Positions 8,282-16,945 are shown, counted from the stretch's first letter. The stretch is 64,000 nt of DNA from JASSUD01 sp031963405 (GCA_031963405.1 JASSUJ010000001.1:2046001-2110000); one strand, 5' to 3'. Numbers and translations: made by a program. Notes: a model not told the origin generated them from the letters alone.

Positions 8282-9118
8282 CTAACAATGAAAGGACTGA
8301 ATTCGGTATTGCACCGGGCTCAGTCCTTTTAGTTTGAGTTTGATGCGTTCATGATTGTAGTAGTAGATGTATTTGCTCAAACCTGCTTGTAACTCGTCAA
8401 TATTACGAAATGTATTCAAATAAAAAAACTCAGATTTTAGTGTACCGAAGAAGCTCTCCATAGCCGCATTATCAAGACAGTTTCCTTTGCGAGACATACT
8501 CTGCGTGATACCTTTTTTCGCGAGCAGTTCTCGATAGGCGGCCATTTGATATTGCCATCCCTGATCTGAGTGCATGATTGGCTTGTCATGAGGCTGCAAA
8601 CAGATAAAGGCTTTATTAAGCATGGTGCTTATCATCTCGAACGCAGGGCGCTGTGCGATTTGGTAGGAGATGATCTCTCCGTTGTACAAGTCCATCACGG
8701 GCGAGAGATACAACTTCTGGCCGTAGACATTGAATTCCGTTACATCCGTTACCCATTTATGGTTGGGGCGCTGGGCGCTAAATTGTCGTTGCAAGACATT
8801 GGGGGCTATGCGTCCTAACGCCCCTTTATAGGAACGGTATTTTTTAATACGTACCAACGATTTGAGCTTGAGCTGCCCCATCAAACGCTGGATTGTTTTA
8901 TGGTTGATTGAATGTCCATTCTGCCGAATCACACTCGTGATACGTCGATAGCCATACCGTCCCTTATGCTGCGTAAAAACAGCCTGAATCTGCGCTTTGA
9001 TCGCTAGATATTTATCGCCCCGCTGTAACGCTTTTTGTTGGTAGTAAAAGGTACTGCGTGCGAGGCCTGCTACTTTGAGTAAGCTGCTAAGGGGGTACTG
9101 GTGCCTTAATCCAAACAC
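8282..9118 (-). CDS. IS3-family transposase OrfB (DDE integrase domain)
   Basis: 278 residues. The N-terminal HTH_21-like region (HKGRYGYRRI, RLMGQLKL) is followed by an rve integrase core with the DDE residues visible: WVTDVTEFNV (D), MHSDQGWQYQM (D) and CLDNAAMESFFGTLKSE (E, with the downstream K). The start is GTG, sharing its first base with the last base of the orfA TAG stop. In IS3 elements OrfAB is normally made by -1 frameshifting near this junction. No key residue is missing. Confidence 0.95.
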   Translation of the reverse strand: MFGLRHQYPLSSLLKVAGLARSTFYYQQKALQRGDKYLAIKAQIQAVFTQHKGRYGYRRITSVIRQNGHSINHKTIQRLMGQLKLKSLVRIKKYRSYKGALGRIAPNVLQRQFSAQRPNHKWVTDVTEFNVYGQKLYLSPVMDLYNGEIISYQIAQRPAFEMISTMLNKAFICLQPHDKPIMHSDQGWQYQMAAYRELLAKKGITQSMSRKGNCLDNAAMESFFGTLKSEFFYLNTFRNIDELQAGLSKYIYYYNHERIKLKLKGLSPVQYRIQSFHC

Positions 9119-9657
9119 TATTTGTGCTTTCTGCGCTGTGCTGCCCGCTGGTCCGCTTGAATTAAGGCTTTGAGCTTTTTTAAGTAGGTGTTTTCCATGC
9201 GCAAATAATTCAGCTCTTCCTCAAGTACCTGTTCGCGCGTGCGCGTCTGTACATTTCCAGATTTGGGCGAGGTAGGGGGGGATGGTGGCATTTTTTTGCG
9301 GCGTCCTTGTTGGCGGGGAGAGAGGGCTTGTATACCTCCCGCATCATAATGACGTTTCCAGATACCCAGAATACCTACATTGCGAATATCAAAATAGGCT
9401 GCCGTTTCTCGATGCGACAGCGCGTGCTCCTGCATATGCTTTAGTACTGAAAGCTTGAATTGGGCGCTGTAGTTGCCGTACTTCTTTTTGAGGCTCGCTT
9501 CCCCATGCACGCGGTAGGCGGCCACCCACTTACGCAACATTCCATGTTCCACGCCATATTGCTGTGCCACGGCCCTGCCACTCTTCATGCCAGATAAATA
9601 GCTTTGAATGGCCGATAACTTAAATGCCTCGCTGTATTTACTCATAAAAAAACCCAA
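9118..9657 (-). CDS. IS3-family transposase OrfA (helix-turn-helix)
   Basis: 179 residues with two helix-turn-helix units: residues 5-55 (EAFKLSAIQSYLSGMKSGRAVAQQYGV) and about 65-115 (FKLSVLKHMQEHALSHRETAAYFDI). A Lys/Arg-rich linker and a leucine-zipper-like C-terminal helix (LEEELNYLRMENTYLKKLKAL) follow. OrfA binds the terminal repeats and multimerises. The two-HTH form is typical of the IS150 group. Confidence 0.93.
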   Translation of the reverse strand: MGFFMSKYSEAFKLSAIQSYLSGMKSGRAVAQQYGVEHGMLRKWVAAYRVHGEASLKKKYGNYSAQFKLSVLKHMQEHALSHRETAAYFDIRNVGILGIWKRHYDAGGIQALSPRQQGRRKKMPPSPPTSPKSGNVQTRTREQVLEEELNYLRMENTYLKKLKALIQADQRAAQRRKHK

Positions 9658-9721
9658 AAAATTAGATTGGTGTCCAACTTTTTGGGGGCACTTCAGGTTT
9701 TAATAAACCTGGGGCATTTTT

Positions 9722-9997
9722 GATTTCATAATTTAGTGTGCTCTTACTTTGTTCTCTATCGCATCAAAATACACATCTGACACCACCATAAAACGATTTG
9801 GCCGCGTGTCTCAGCTTACGCTGAACCACAATATAAATAATTGAGCGGATGTAGTTTCGCAGCTGTTGCTCAGTCTATAAAGAGCCGGCTTGCTGCATCA
9901 TAAAAATGAGTTGATCGAAGCAAGCATGCGGCGTATCAGCATGTACCGTACTAATTGCCAGGATGTCCGCTATTAGCGGCCCGTAAAAACGGCCACA
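9722..9997. other. Gene-free decayed sequence
   Basis: No intact frame and no strong repeat. On the minus strand a short open stretch (RFYGPLIADILAIS, then CFDQLIFMMQQAG) ends in TAG near 9878. It could be the tail of the adjacent transposase remnant or of another lost gene. Confidence 0.4.
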
Positions 9998-10104
9998 CTT
10001 CCGCACCGTGTCCCACACAATGTGATCATTAAGATATCTTCGAGCTTATGCAGCTTATTGCGCGTCTCATGTCGCGGATCAACTAGTTCACAAAAATAGA
10101 ATAG
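9998..10104 (-). pseudogene. Remnant of an ISAs1-family transposase N-terminus
   Basis: On the minus strand about 35 codons read LFYFCELVDPRHETRNKLHK, then LEDILMITLCGTRCG. This matches the start of ISAs1/H-repeat transposases (F-x-L-x-DPR-----LxxILxxxLCGxxCG). The match then breaks off and no catalytic domain follows. Confidence 0.65.
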
Positions 10105-10287
10105 TGGAGTGGACAACATCTTATCTTGAGCAAAAAGACTCCCATTCACCACTTTTTCTCTATAGCCCTACCTTTTTATAGCGCAATGGCCCTGATGCAG
10201 ACCTTCCTAAGCATAGGATGTGAGGCACTGGCTTGCTACAATCAAATATTAAATTTCAAGGTTTCTGAGCCGAACTTTAAGGTGCCT

Positions 10288-10599
10288 ATGTTTTATCAAC
10301 GACATGTTTTTTTCTGCGTGAACCAGCGCGATAACAATACTCGTCCAAGTTGCGCAAATTGTGGCGCGCAAGGCCTGCAAGAGTATGTCAAAAATCGTAT
10401 GAAGACGTTGGGTTTGCTCGGGCCGGGTAAGGCACGTATTAATAAAGCTGGCTGCCTTGATCGCTGTGAAGAGGGGCCGGTGCTGGTGGTATATCCGGAA
10501 GGGGTTTGGTATACCTATGTGGACGAATCCGACCTTGATGAAATCATTGATTCCCATCTAGTTGGCGGCAAAGTGGTTGAGCGTTTGCTGCTTAAATAA
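10288..10599 (+). CDS. Thioredoxin-fold [2Fe-2S] ferredoxin
   Basis: 103 residues from the ATG at 10288, where the conserved protein begins (MFYQRHVFFCVNQR). The frame stays open for 54 more codons upstream without family support. Four cysteines have the spacing of the (2Fe-2S) ferredoxin family: FFCVNQR, SCANCG and KAGCLDRCEEGP, followed by VLVVYPEGVWYTYV. This fold is related to the NuoE and Shethna-type proteins and carries electrons in the cytoplasm. The partner is unknown. A palindrome separates it from dapB. Confidence 0.85.
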   Translation: MFYQRHVFFCVNQRDNNTRPSCANCGAQGLQEYVKNRMKTLGLLGPGKARINKAGCLDRCEEGPVLVVYPEGVWYTYVDESDLDEIIDSHLVGGKVVERLLLK

Positions 10600-10608
10600 A
10601 TATTCTAA

Positions 10609-10648
10609 GAAGCTTTGAATCAGCCGCGAATGGCTGATTCAAGGCTTC
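10609..10648 (+). terminator. Hairpin between ferredoxin and dapB
   Basis: Arms GAAGCTTTGAATCAGCC and GGCTGATTCAAGGCTTC pair with one mismatch around a six-base loop, ten bases past the ferredoxin stop. There is no long T-run, so it may attenuate read-through into dapB rather than fully terminate. Confidence 0.65.
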
Positions 10649-10670
10649 GTTAACTACTTCTTTTATCTCT

Positions 10671-11477
10671 ATGAATCTTCTAAAGATTGCGATTGCTGGC
10701 ACGTCTGGACGGATGGGCCGAACATTGATTGAAACTGCGCTGAACCATCCACAAGTGCAGCTAACAGGCGCACTTGCGCGCACAGGTAGTCCACTACTTG
10801 GTCAAGAAGTAGGCGCTTTCTTAGGTCGACAAACTGGGGTGAGAGTCAGCGATGATATCCATGCCGTATTGAAAGGCGCCGATTGTCTAATTGATTTCAC
10901 ACGAGCACAAACCACTATGGATTATTTAGCGGTGGCGCGTGAGCATGGCACTAAATTGGTGATTGGCACGACAGGTTTTACCGAGATGCAAAAGGCTGAA
11001 TTAACAGCGGCGAGCCAGGAGCTAGCGATGGTAGTGGCACCGAATATGAGTATTGGGGTGAACATTACTTTTAAGTTACTGGAGATGGCGGCTGGTTTAG
11101 TCCCGACCGATTACGACGTTGAAATTATTGAAGCGCACCATCGACATAAAGTCGATGCTCCATCCGGCACAGCACTGAAAATGGGTGAAACAGTGGCGCA
11201 GGCGCGTGGCCTTAATTTAGATGAGGTCGCAGTTTATGGGCGGCAAGGCGTGACAGGTGAGCGCCAGGCGTCGACCATTGGCTTTGCCACGGTACGGGCA
11301 GGAAATATTGTTGGCGACCATACCGTTTTATTTGCTGGGGATGGCGAGCGCATTGAAATTACTCATAAATCAGCGAGTCGCGCAAGCTATGCGCAAGGTG
11401 CGCTGCGTGCGGCGCAATTTATTGCTAATAAAAGCAGTGGGCTATTTGATATGCAGGACGTGTTGGGTTTGCGGTAA
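10671..11477 (+). CDS. dapB: 4-hydroxy-tetrahydrodipicolinate reductase
   Basis: 268 residues, normal length. It reduces HTPA to tetrahydrodipicolinate with NAD(P)H in the lysine/diaminopimelate pathway, which also supplies peptidoglycan. The dinucleotide site AIAGTSGRMGRTLI lies at the N-terminus, VIGTTGF in the middle, and the catalytic signature EIIEAHHRHKVDAPSGTAL near residue 155. The frame is intact, so the strain probably still makes diaminopimelate. Confidence 0.97.
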   Translation: MNLLKIAIAGTSGRMGRTLIETALNHPQVQLTGALARTGSPLLGQEVGAFLGRQTGVRVSDDIHAVLKGADCLIDFTRAQTTMDYLAVAREHGTKLVIGTTGFTEMQKAELTAASQELAMVVAPNMSIGVNITFKLLEMAAGLVPTDYDVEIIEAHHRHKVDAPSGTALKMGETVAQARGLNLDEVAVYGRQGVTGERQASTIGFATVRAGNIVGDHTVLFAGDGERIEITHKSASRASYAQGALRAAQFIANKSSGLFDMQDVLGLR

Positions 11478-12201
11478 AAAACTGTCTTCAGAATACTTTA
11501 TCAAACCATCGAATTAATAAATGATGATTTATATTTTATCGTTGACTGTGACGATGCCGGAAAAATCAATAAATAAGAAGTTTTATAAGATTAAATCAAC
11601 ACTAAAAAACTAAAATTTTTTATAAAAATCAAAAAAAATAAATTTTAGTTTTTTCGATAAAAATAATTAATTTTCTCTATTATTTGAGTGTTAATTATCT
11701 CGATTATTTTTGCATTATATTAAATAAAAAATTCTCAGCTTATTTCCAGTATAAGATTAAGTAATTATCTTATGCCTTAGGCTGCGTCTATTACTCCTCA
11801 AAACAATCGATGCGCTACGCAATTCGGCTAATTGAGCGAAAAAGCAGTTTAAAAGCTAAGTATATATTTTAGATTCTTGATTTTTTCTAAGAATTATCTG
11901 TTGTGTTCTTAGGGAAACTTGACTATGATTCAGCCCTCAATTGCAATGCAATGTTCGCCCTATAAAAGGAGCGATGTAGTAAGAAATCAAAAAAATTCCT
12001 CCTAAGCTTCTTCTTTTTGGCCAATTCAACCCCAAAACCTTCTTCGGGTGAATCGTCAAGAGCAGAAGCTTATTCTTTAATAAATGCAGCAGATAAAGTA
12101 ATTGAGCAGTCTCCCCCTTGCCAATAAAGTATGAAAGGCCGGCAGCGAGATTTTGGTCAATCTAGCAAAACTTCTCAGATTTTAAAAATACAGGCTTTAT
12201 T
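11478..12201. other. Long AT-rich intergenic region
   Basis: 724 bp, extremely A/T-rich between 11500 and 11760, with no frame that looks coding there. Between about 12000 and 12126 a short plus-strand open stretch has no ATG and ends in TAA (KPSSGESSRAEAYSLINAAD). It resembles the Ser-rich leaders of the effector-like genes and may be a gene remnant. A promoter for the next gene is likely, but I cannot place one with confidence. Confidence 0.4.
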
Positions 12202-13977
12202 ATGGACATAGCAGGCTCAAGCTCCTCGCACATACCTATAAACCCAGTCTCCCCTAAGAGGCGTGCGTCTTCTGATAGCGGGTATCACACGCTTTGTGAA
12301 GCACATACTACAATCGAATTATCTGATGCTAGCGCTGAGGCTAATCTTTCGCAGTCGTATGATTCACGTGTTAACAAGGGTAAGGCGATAGACAATCAGG
12401 AAAATGAACCTGTAAATGGAGGCGAATCTGCAAGCGGAGATTCCTCTAAACGTCTAAATTCCTTTCTTCGTGCCTACTTATTGCGTCAGGAAACATCGCC
12501 ATTTTCGAATCCATGCCTCAAGACAATAAGCAAGGCAAGTAGCGCTCTTCCCCAATTATTTGGTGCGAGCATAAACAATCAGAAAAATAAGTTTAGAGAT
12601 AGCAGTGCATTCGAACGCCTAGACCATCGTCTTTTTGTAAGTTCCTACGGCTTGGGTGTTTTTGAAAAGGAAGTTAAGTTTGCTGAGGCTTCATTAAAGA
12701 ATTTGCTACATGACCACGAAATAGAAGACATTCAATTGAAGCTAAGAACTAACCTTTTTCAGATTGAGAATGAAGTACTACAGGCAGCTAACAAGCAGGC
12801 TCGACTAACTGGCCCTACGCAAAATCTCAAAGCAGCACAACAGAAATTAAATCGTGCGCAAGTTGAGGCAGAAGCTGAAAAATCAGAGCTTCAAGCTCTG
12901 GAATCAACGCTTCCTTCCTTAGAAGTAGAGTTGAACCTTGCAACATCAATGTTTGACATTGCGACAAAAAATCTTATAAAAAAATTATTAGCGCTTAGAG
13001 AGGCCAGACTAGCAAACCCCTTGGAATTAGACTTTGATGCTGCGTTACAAACATCTAACAATGCACACAGACCGAACCCCTTGGAAGTGGCCGCTAAAGA
13101 ATCAGACTTTAAGGCTGCGTCAGGAGCATTTGACAGGATAGCAGCAAGGTTTACAGTTGCGTCACAAAAGCTTGGGGACACAAAATCAAAGATTCAAGAG
13201 GCGCAATCAAAGCTCCAAGCTTTGAAATTACCACTTATAACTGCAGCATTAGAGCTTCGAACTGAGGCACTAAAGCTGCAACAAGCTGTGTATAAACTTG
13301 AGGCTCCAGAGCCTAACAATGCAGACTCAGAGCTAGAATCTGCAATTATGGAGTCAGAGGTTGAAACTATGCAATTTCAGCTTATTGAGGCTGAAGTTGT
13401 AGACGATAAGAGTGTAGATCCAGAATATTTTACTGTATTAGAAGAAAAGCTTAAATCAGCTGAAAAAGAAGTGAAGAAAGCGGAAAGTAGCGCTCGACTT
13501 TTGCTCGAGACTCATGCTCAATCTTTTAAACAGAATATAAATGAATATCTAAAAATTCAGCAGGAATTAATAAGAGAGTACAACCACCAAATCATCTTCA
13601 CGACTGAAACCTCAAAGTATTATGGGATCCATCAAGAATGGGAAACAGATTCCCGGCAGTTGAAAAAAAATATAAAAGAAAAGAAGTATGAAGGAAAAGA
13701 TGAGGCTTATTATCAGAATCAACAGAAATCTAATATAGAGAAAATTGATTCTCTAACAAGCTCCTGTGAACAGAGGATGCTTAAAGAGAAAAGTGATGCA
13801 CAGAAGACAGTAGAGAAAAAACGAGAGGCATTACAAAAAATATCTGAAGCTTTTAAGTTTAGCTTTTGTCAGCGGCTTATAATGTTTTTGCGTGGGTCAT
13901 CTCCAATTCCTCGTTTCAGTTTTCAGCAGTCGGTCTTTACACGACCTATTAAGCCAAATTTGATTCGCCACGCCTAA
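12202..13977 (+). CDS. Large coiled-coil protein of unknown function (effector-like)
   Basis: 591 residues. Residues 1-90 are Ser/Asn/Glu-rich and disordered-looking (MDIAGSSSSHIPINPVSPK start). From about 150 to 570 the protein is nearly all helical with repeated Ala/Lys/Glu/Leu heptads (LKAAQQKLNRAQVEAEAEK; ESDFKAASGAFDRIA; VEKKREALQKISEAFK), so it should form a long coiled coil. There is no signal peptide or membrane span. The segment NPLELDFDAALQTSNNAHRP is followed 20 codons later by a similar NPLEVAAKESDFKAASGA, an internal duplication. The family is not recognised. The ribosome site is weak. Type III substrate status is a guess from composition and location. Confidence 0.78.
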   Translation: MDIAGSSSSHIPINPVSPKRRASSDSGYHTLCEAHTTIELSDASAEANLSQSYDSRVNKGKAIDNQENEPVNGGESASGDSSKRLNSFLRAYLLRQETSPFSNPCLKTISKASSALPQLFGASINNQKNKFRDSSAFERLDHRLFVSSYGLGVFEKEVKFAEASLKNLLHDHEIEDIQLKLRTNLFQIENEVLQAANKQARLTGPTQNLKAAQQKLNRAQVEAEAEKSELQALESTLPSLEVELNLATSMFDIATKNLIKKLLALREARLANPLELDFDAALQTSNNAHRPNPLEVAAKESDFKAASGAFDRIAARFTVASQKLGDTKSKIQEAQSKLQALKLPLITAALELRTEALKLQQAVYKLEAPEPNNADSELESAIMESEVETMQFQLIEAEVVDDKSVDPEYFTVLEEKLKSAEKEVKKAESSARLLLETHAQSFKQNINEYLKIQQELIREYNHQIIFTTETSKYYGIHQEWETDSRQLKKNIKEKKYEGKDEAYYQNQQKSNIEKIDSLTSSCEQRMLKEKSDAQKTVEKKREALQKISEAFKFSFCQRLIMFLRGSSPIPRFSFQQSVFTRPIKPNLIRHA

Positions 13978-14006
13978 TTAATCAAAATTGCAAAATACAG
14001 CCTTTT

Positions 14007-14047
14007 CAACAACACCCTATGCCAGTCAACAGCATGGGGTGTTGTTG
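14007..14047 (+). terminator. Hairpin after the large coiled-coil gene
   Basis: Arms CAACAACACCCTATGC and GCATGGGGTGTTGTTG pair at 15 of 16 positions with one G-T, around a nine-base loop, 30 bp past the stop. There is no T-run. Confidence 0.7.
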
Positions 14048-14203
14048 TATAAAGCGGCCAAGTCACATAATAAGTTTAAGAAATAGGCTTCTTTCGCAAC
14101 CCCGTAGCAAGTAATGCCTTTGCTATCAGGTATAGTTAAATGCTCTGCTGTATCCCGGCCTAGGCAGAGATTTTTCAGTAATTTAAATAGGTATTGCTAT
14201 TTT

Positions 14204-14812
14204 ATGCGCTCAAGCCTTTTTAGACGTATCTGTAAATATCTGATGGCTAGCTTATCAATAACTAGCCTATATGCTATTTCAGGTTCCGCCTGGCCTGAGG
14301 CTAATATCAACTTACCTGCAACCGTTTATTTAATTGCCTGGCATCCTCGTGCTAAAGCGAGTTCGGCGAAGCCTGCACGTCCTTTGCTCCACAGAAAAGC
14401 GAATATATCGTCCTCCACTATTGCACAGCGTAGGCGTGCTGTAGTGGCCAAAGCATTGCGCTTGGTCGGCACCAAATACCGTTTGGGCGGTAATACGCTA
14501 AAGTCTGGTATGGATTGCAGCGGCTTTGTGAAGTATGTTTTTCAAAGTACCTTAGGTTTGACTTTGCCGCGCCGTACTATCGAGATGAGCCGAAGGGGGC
14601 ATCGAGTCAGTAAGAGTAATTTAAAGCCTGGTGATTTAGTCTTTTTTAATACATTTGGCCGCACGATCTCGCATGTCGGCATTTATATTGGCAACAATAA
14701 ATTTGTGCACGCGCCTTCTGCGGGGAAGAGGGTGCGAGTCGATAAGCTGACTGAGCGCTACTGGAAAATCCATTACACAGGTGCTCGCCGCATTATTATG
14801 GCTGCTCGATGA
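14204..14812 (+). CDS. NlpC/P60-family cell-wall hydrolase, exported
   Basis: 202 residues from the ATG at 14204; the frame is open 30 codons further upstream. The N-terminus has a basic start and hydrophobic core (MRSSLFRRICKYLMASLSIT) typical of a signal peptide. The catalytic domain covers about residues 85-200: GTKYRLGGNT, the nucleophile in MDCSGFVKYVF, RRTIEMSRRG, LKPGDLVFF, the histidine in SHVGIYIG, and HAPSAGKRV. Such gamma-D-glutamyl-diaminopimelate endopeptidases cut peptide stems of peptidoglycan in the periplasm. It points away from the secretion island and may help remodel the wall for the apparatus, though that is only context. The linker between signal peptide and domain is Arg/Ser-rich. 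Confidence 0.9.
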   Translation: MRSSLFRRICKYLMASLSITSLYAISGSAWPEANINLPATVYLIAWHPRAKASSAKPARPLLHRKANISSSTIAQRRRAVVAKALRLVGTKYRLGGNTLKSGMDCSGFVKYVFQSTLGLTLPRRTIEMSRRGHRVSKSNLKPGDLVFFNTFGRTISHVGIYIGNNKFVHAPSAGKRVRVDKLTERYWKIHYTGARRIIMAAR

Positions 14813-14871
14813 TTGTTTCCTAGTTCGTCACCCATACTCGTTTTATTCTTAAAGCCCGCTCACGATCTTCT

Positions 14872-14926
14872 AAGGTGGATTGTGTTGGGGTTCCGTATGT
14901 GACTAAACGCTTCCCCCCAACCCCAA
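14872..14926. repeat. TTGGGGTT-type inverted repeat (family B)
   Basis: AGGTGGATTGTGTTGGGGTT is followed after about 25 bases by CCCCCCAACCCC. The same words recur near 35476-35530, 54632-54745, 59328-59390 and 62151-62188. Confidence 0.5.
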
Positions 14927-14938
14927 AAAGCAGTGGCA

Positions 14939-15397
14939 TCAAGCAACATAGCGCGGCTGTTTAGGCGGCGTGAGTGGATTGATAAAGAGTTTGATAAACC
15001 AAGTAACGAAGTGCCCGAGAACATGGAAGCCGAATGAAAAAGCCGCTATTTGGCCCTTCAGCTCTCTTTTATCTTGCATGCTTGAATGCGGATTCGTCCC
15101 TTTACTTTCTATTGGCACACTGGAAACACCCAGCTTGGCCAATTGCTTATTGATGTCATCTCCTTCATCAATCGCGAAATATCTCATGAAGTGAGCGAAG
15201 AGCGTTTGGTTTCCAGGATAAGTCGAATAATAATTGTAAGCGTCTTCCGCATAGCCAAGCGCCTGGCTTAAATCTGCTATTTTTTGACTTCTTTTTACTT
15301 CATTAGCAATCTGGGCTTTGAAGGTCTCAGATGAGGGCGGACTAACCGAGTGAGCGGTCGGACTTAAAGTGACCATCCTTGAAAGGGGCTGACCCAT
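14939..15397 (-). CDS. Small protein of unknown function with C-terminal hydrophobic segment
   Basis: 152 residues. The ATG follows TAAGGAAA. The N-terminal 30 residues are Ser/Thr/Pro-rich (TLSPTAHSVSPPSSETF), residues 30-60 are helical and charged, and residues 113-142 are strongly hydrophobic with aromatics (AAFSFGFHVLGHFVTWFIKLF), possibly one membrane span. It lies on the same strand as, and just past, the left arm of the type III island, where relatives would carry sctD and hpaB. It matches neither. A substrate or translocator-like role is conceivable but unsupported. Confidence 0.65.
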   Translation of the reverse strand: MGQPLSRMVTLSPTAHSVSPPSSETFKAQIANEVKRSQKIADLSQALGYAEDAYNYYSTYPGNQTLFAHFMRYFAIDEGDDINKQLAKLGVSSVPIESKGTNPHSSMQDKRELKGQIAAFSFGFHVLGHFVTWFIKLFINPLTPPKQPRYVA

Positions 15398-15694
15398 GTT
15401 TATTTCCTTATTTTTTTTATTATTAATTTAATTGAGTGCGCTATTCCAATTCGAATTAGCATGCGCTGCTTAATAATTTACTTGAATTTAAATAAGGTGA
15501 CATTTGACATTTCTCTGAAATATCAAATAGAAAATAATGAAATGATGACGGAAGATGTGGGATGTTCTAAGAATATTTCCATGTCTTAATTAGCATGGTG
15601 GTTTTTGGTAGCGAATTGAATTAAATTAAATAGAAAGTCCCTATATATTCACTCGCACAATCATGAAAAGATTTTAAATTGTCTCGTCGGGCCT
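15398..15694. other. AT-rich gap in the secretion island
   Basis: About 300 bp with no frame, PIP box or terminator that I can recognise. It separates the hpaA-like gene from the small gene at 14939-15397, so the two are probably not one operon. Confidence 0.4.
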
Positions 15695-16669
15695 TTATTT
15701 AGTCGCGGTGCGAATCAAGGTTTTGACACGGCCGCATGCTAGTTTTAATTGTTGTGTGGTAGAAGGCCGTTGACTGCTTAATAGAATGACTGGCATGAGC
15801 AGATTCAAATTTTGCACCGATTGAGGAAGACTAATTGCTGGCTGCTTTTTGTTTTCTTTTTCTTCTTTTTCGGGTTCTTTTTCCTTTTCTTGCTCCCCTT
15901 GATTTTGACCTTGCGAGTTTTTTTCGTGCTCTTGCGCAGCCTCGATCAGGTATTGCCGAACGGCGTCTAACTTTGTCATGGGCAAGGTGCCGTAAGAGAC
16001 TAAGTTTGACAATAAGCAAAGTATCAATTCTTGCGTCAATGGGCGTAGCTTTAGGTCAGTTTGGCTACGCGCACCCTTATCCCGTAAACGAAGCATGGCT
16101 TGAGTGAAGTAAGCCAGAACATCAGCCGCATGCTGAAATTTAGGTAAATCCTCATGGGGTACTAGCATAGCGAAAGTAGTTTTTGGCTCGATCATTGCCA
16201 AATGTAAACGAGTTGGGCCGACAGTGAGTGGCGTAGACTCTTCATCGGGGTGCCCCTCTCGCTTTCCTTGTTCCTGCTGTTCTTGGCCGGAATGAAAAGA
16301 GTCACCTGCTAGTGCAGGTTTTTCAAGCTTGTAATCCGTGTTTAGTGAGCTGTTGTCTTGCTGTTCATCATCAAAATTTATACTGGCGATAGCATTACCG
16401 GTGCTTCGTTTCGATAAATTTGGTTTGCGCCGTAAAGCGAGTAAAGGACCGCGATTGATAGGCATGGCCCGCATTAAAGAGGAGCGTCGTTGCATACCAA
16501 CTTGTTGGGAAGGCCCAAAGCTCCACATCTTATAAAGCACGGCTGTTTGGGGATGTGACGATGTGCTTTGCAGCTCTTGGGCTGGGTGGGTCAGCTTAAG
16601 ATGATGAGGGTCAGCTGAATGGGGATTCCATAAATGGTAAGAGCGCCCCGGTTTAGGTGGGGTGCTCAT
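15695..16669 (-). CDS. HpaA-like type III secretion control protein (by position)
   Basis: 324 residues. The start is set by a four-base ATGA overlap with the sctS stop, which also implies translational coupling. In Xanthomonas and Ralstonia hrp clusters the gene after hrcS is hpaA, a secreted regulator that releases the HpaB chaperone. Residues 1-130 are basic and Ser/Pro-rich with RRSSLMRAMPINR and LALRRKPNLSKRS, which could act in secretion or nuclear targeting. Residues 170-265 form a helical domain (FQHAADVLAYFTQAML, LTQELILCLLSNLVSYG). A Lys/Glu/Gln low-complexity stretch (about residues 267-292) precedes a helical C-terminus. Sequence resemblance to known HpaA is too weak for me to confirm, so the name rests on synteny. 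Confidence 0.6.
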   Translation of the reverse strand: MSTPPKPGRSYHLWNPHSADPHHLKLTHPAQELQSTSSHPQTAVLYKMWSFGPSQQVGMQRRSSLMRAMPINRGPLLALRRKPNLSKRSTGNAIASINFDDEQQDNSSLNTDYKLEKPALAGDSFHSGQEQQEQGKREGHPDEESTPLTVGPTRLHLAMIEPKTTFAMLVPHEDLPKFQHAADVLAYFTQAMLRLRDKGARSQTDLKLRPLTQELILCLLSNLVSYGTLPMTKLDAVRQYLIEAAQEHEKNSQGQNQGEQEKEKEPEKEEKENKKQPAISLPQSVQNLNLLMPVILLSSQRPSTTQQLKLACGRVKTLIRTATK

Positions 16670-16932
16670 GATGGAGCGAAGGCGATAGCCATCGTGGCGT
16701 TGGCAAATCTCAACATGGCTGAGGCTGACCAAGGGGCCGTGATAATCAATGTCACGATCACCGCAACCAACTTAACCGCATGTGAGATGCTCTGATCTTG
16801 CAAAGAAGTCACTGCCTGAATAAACGAGACTAATAAACCGACCACCGCTGATACCACAATCGTAGGTAGCGATAAGTAAAGGCAGAGGAGTAAGCCTTGG
16901 GTCGTGACTTCAATAATATTTTCAAGTTCCAT
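16666..16932 (-). CDS. sctS: Type III export gate protein SctS (HrcS/FliQ family)
   Basis: 88 residues with two membrane helices (about 14-38 and 50-75). It is the small subunit of the SctRST export gate in the inner membrane. The segments LYLSLPTIVVSAVVGLLVSF and IQAVTSLQDQSISHAVKL are the family signature. It lies 13 bp after sctR and overlaps the next gene. Confidence 0.96.
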   Translation of the reverse strand: MELENIIEVTTQGLLLCLYLSLPTIVVSAVVGLLVSFIQAVTSLQDQSISHAVKLVAVIVTLIITAPWSASAMLRFANATMAIAFAPS

Positions 16933-16945
16933 GCAGGTTCTGAGC

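Larger units (their letters stand above)
8247..9695 (-). mobile_element. IS3-family insertion sequence (IS150-like), complete
   Basis: The 1449-bp element is bounded by imperfect 24-bp inverted repeats (TGAACTGACCCCAAAAACTT at 8247 and, on the other strand, TGAAGTGCCCCCAAAAAGTT ending at 9695; 20 of 24 match). It is flanked by a 4-bp direct duplication GGTT (8243-8246 and 9696-9699). It encodes orfA and orfB, overlapping by one base, both on the minus strand. Intact ends, frames and target duplication suggest a recent insertion. Confidence 0.93.
8230..9721 (+). terminator. Terminator of the 7081-8196 gene, split by the IS element
   Basis: The left arm AAAAATGCCCTAAGGTT (8230-8246) and right arm AAACCTGGGGCATTTTT (9705-9721) would form one A-stem-T-tail terminator if the 1.45-kb IS and one copy of GGTT were removed. 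The IS therefore entered the hairpin loop side. Confidence 0.75.
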
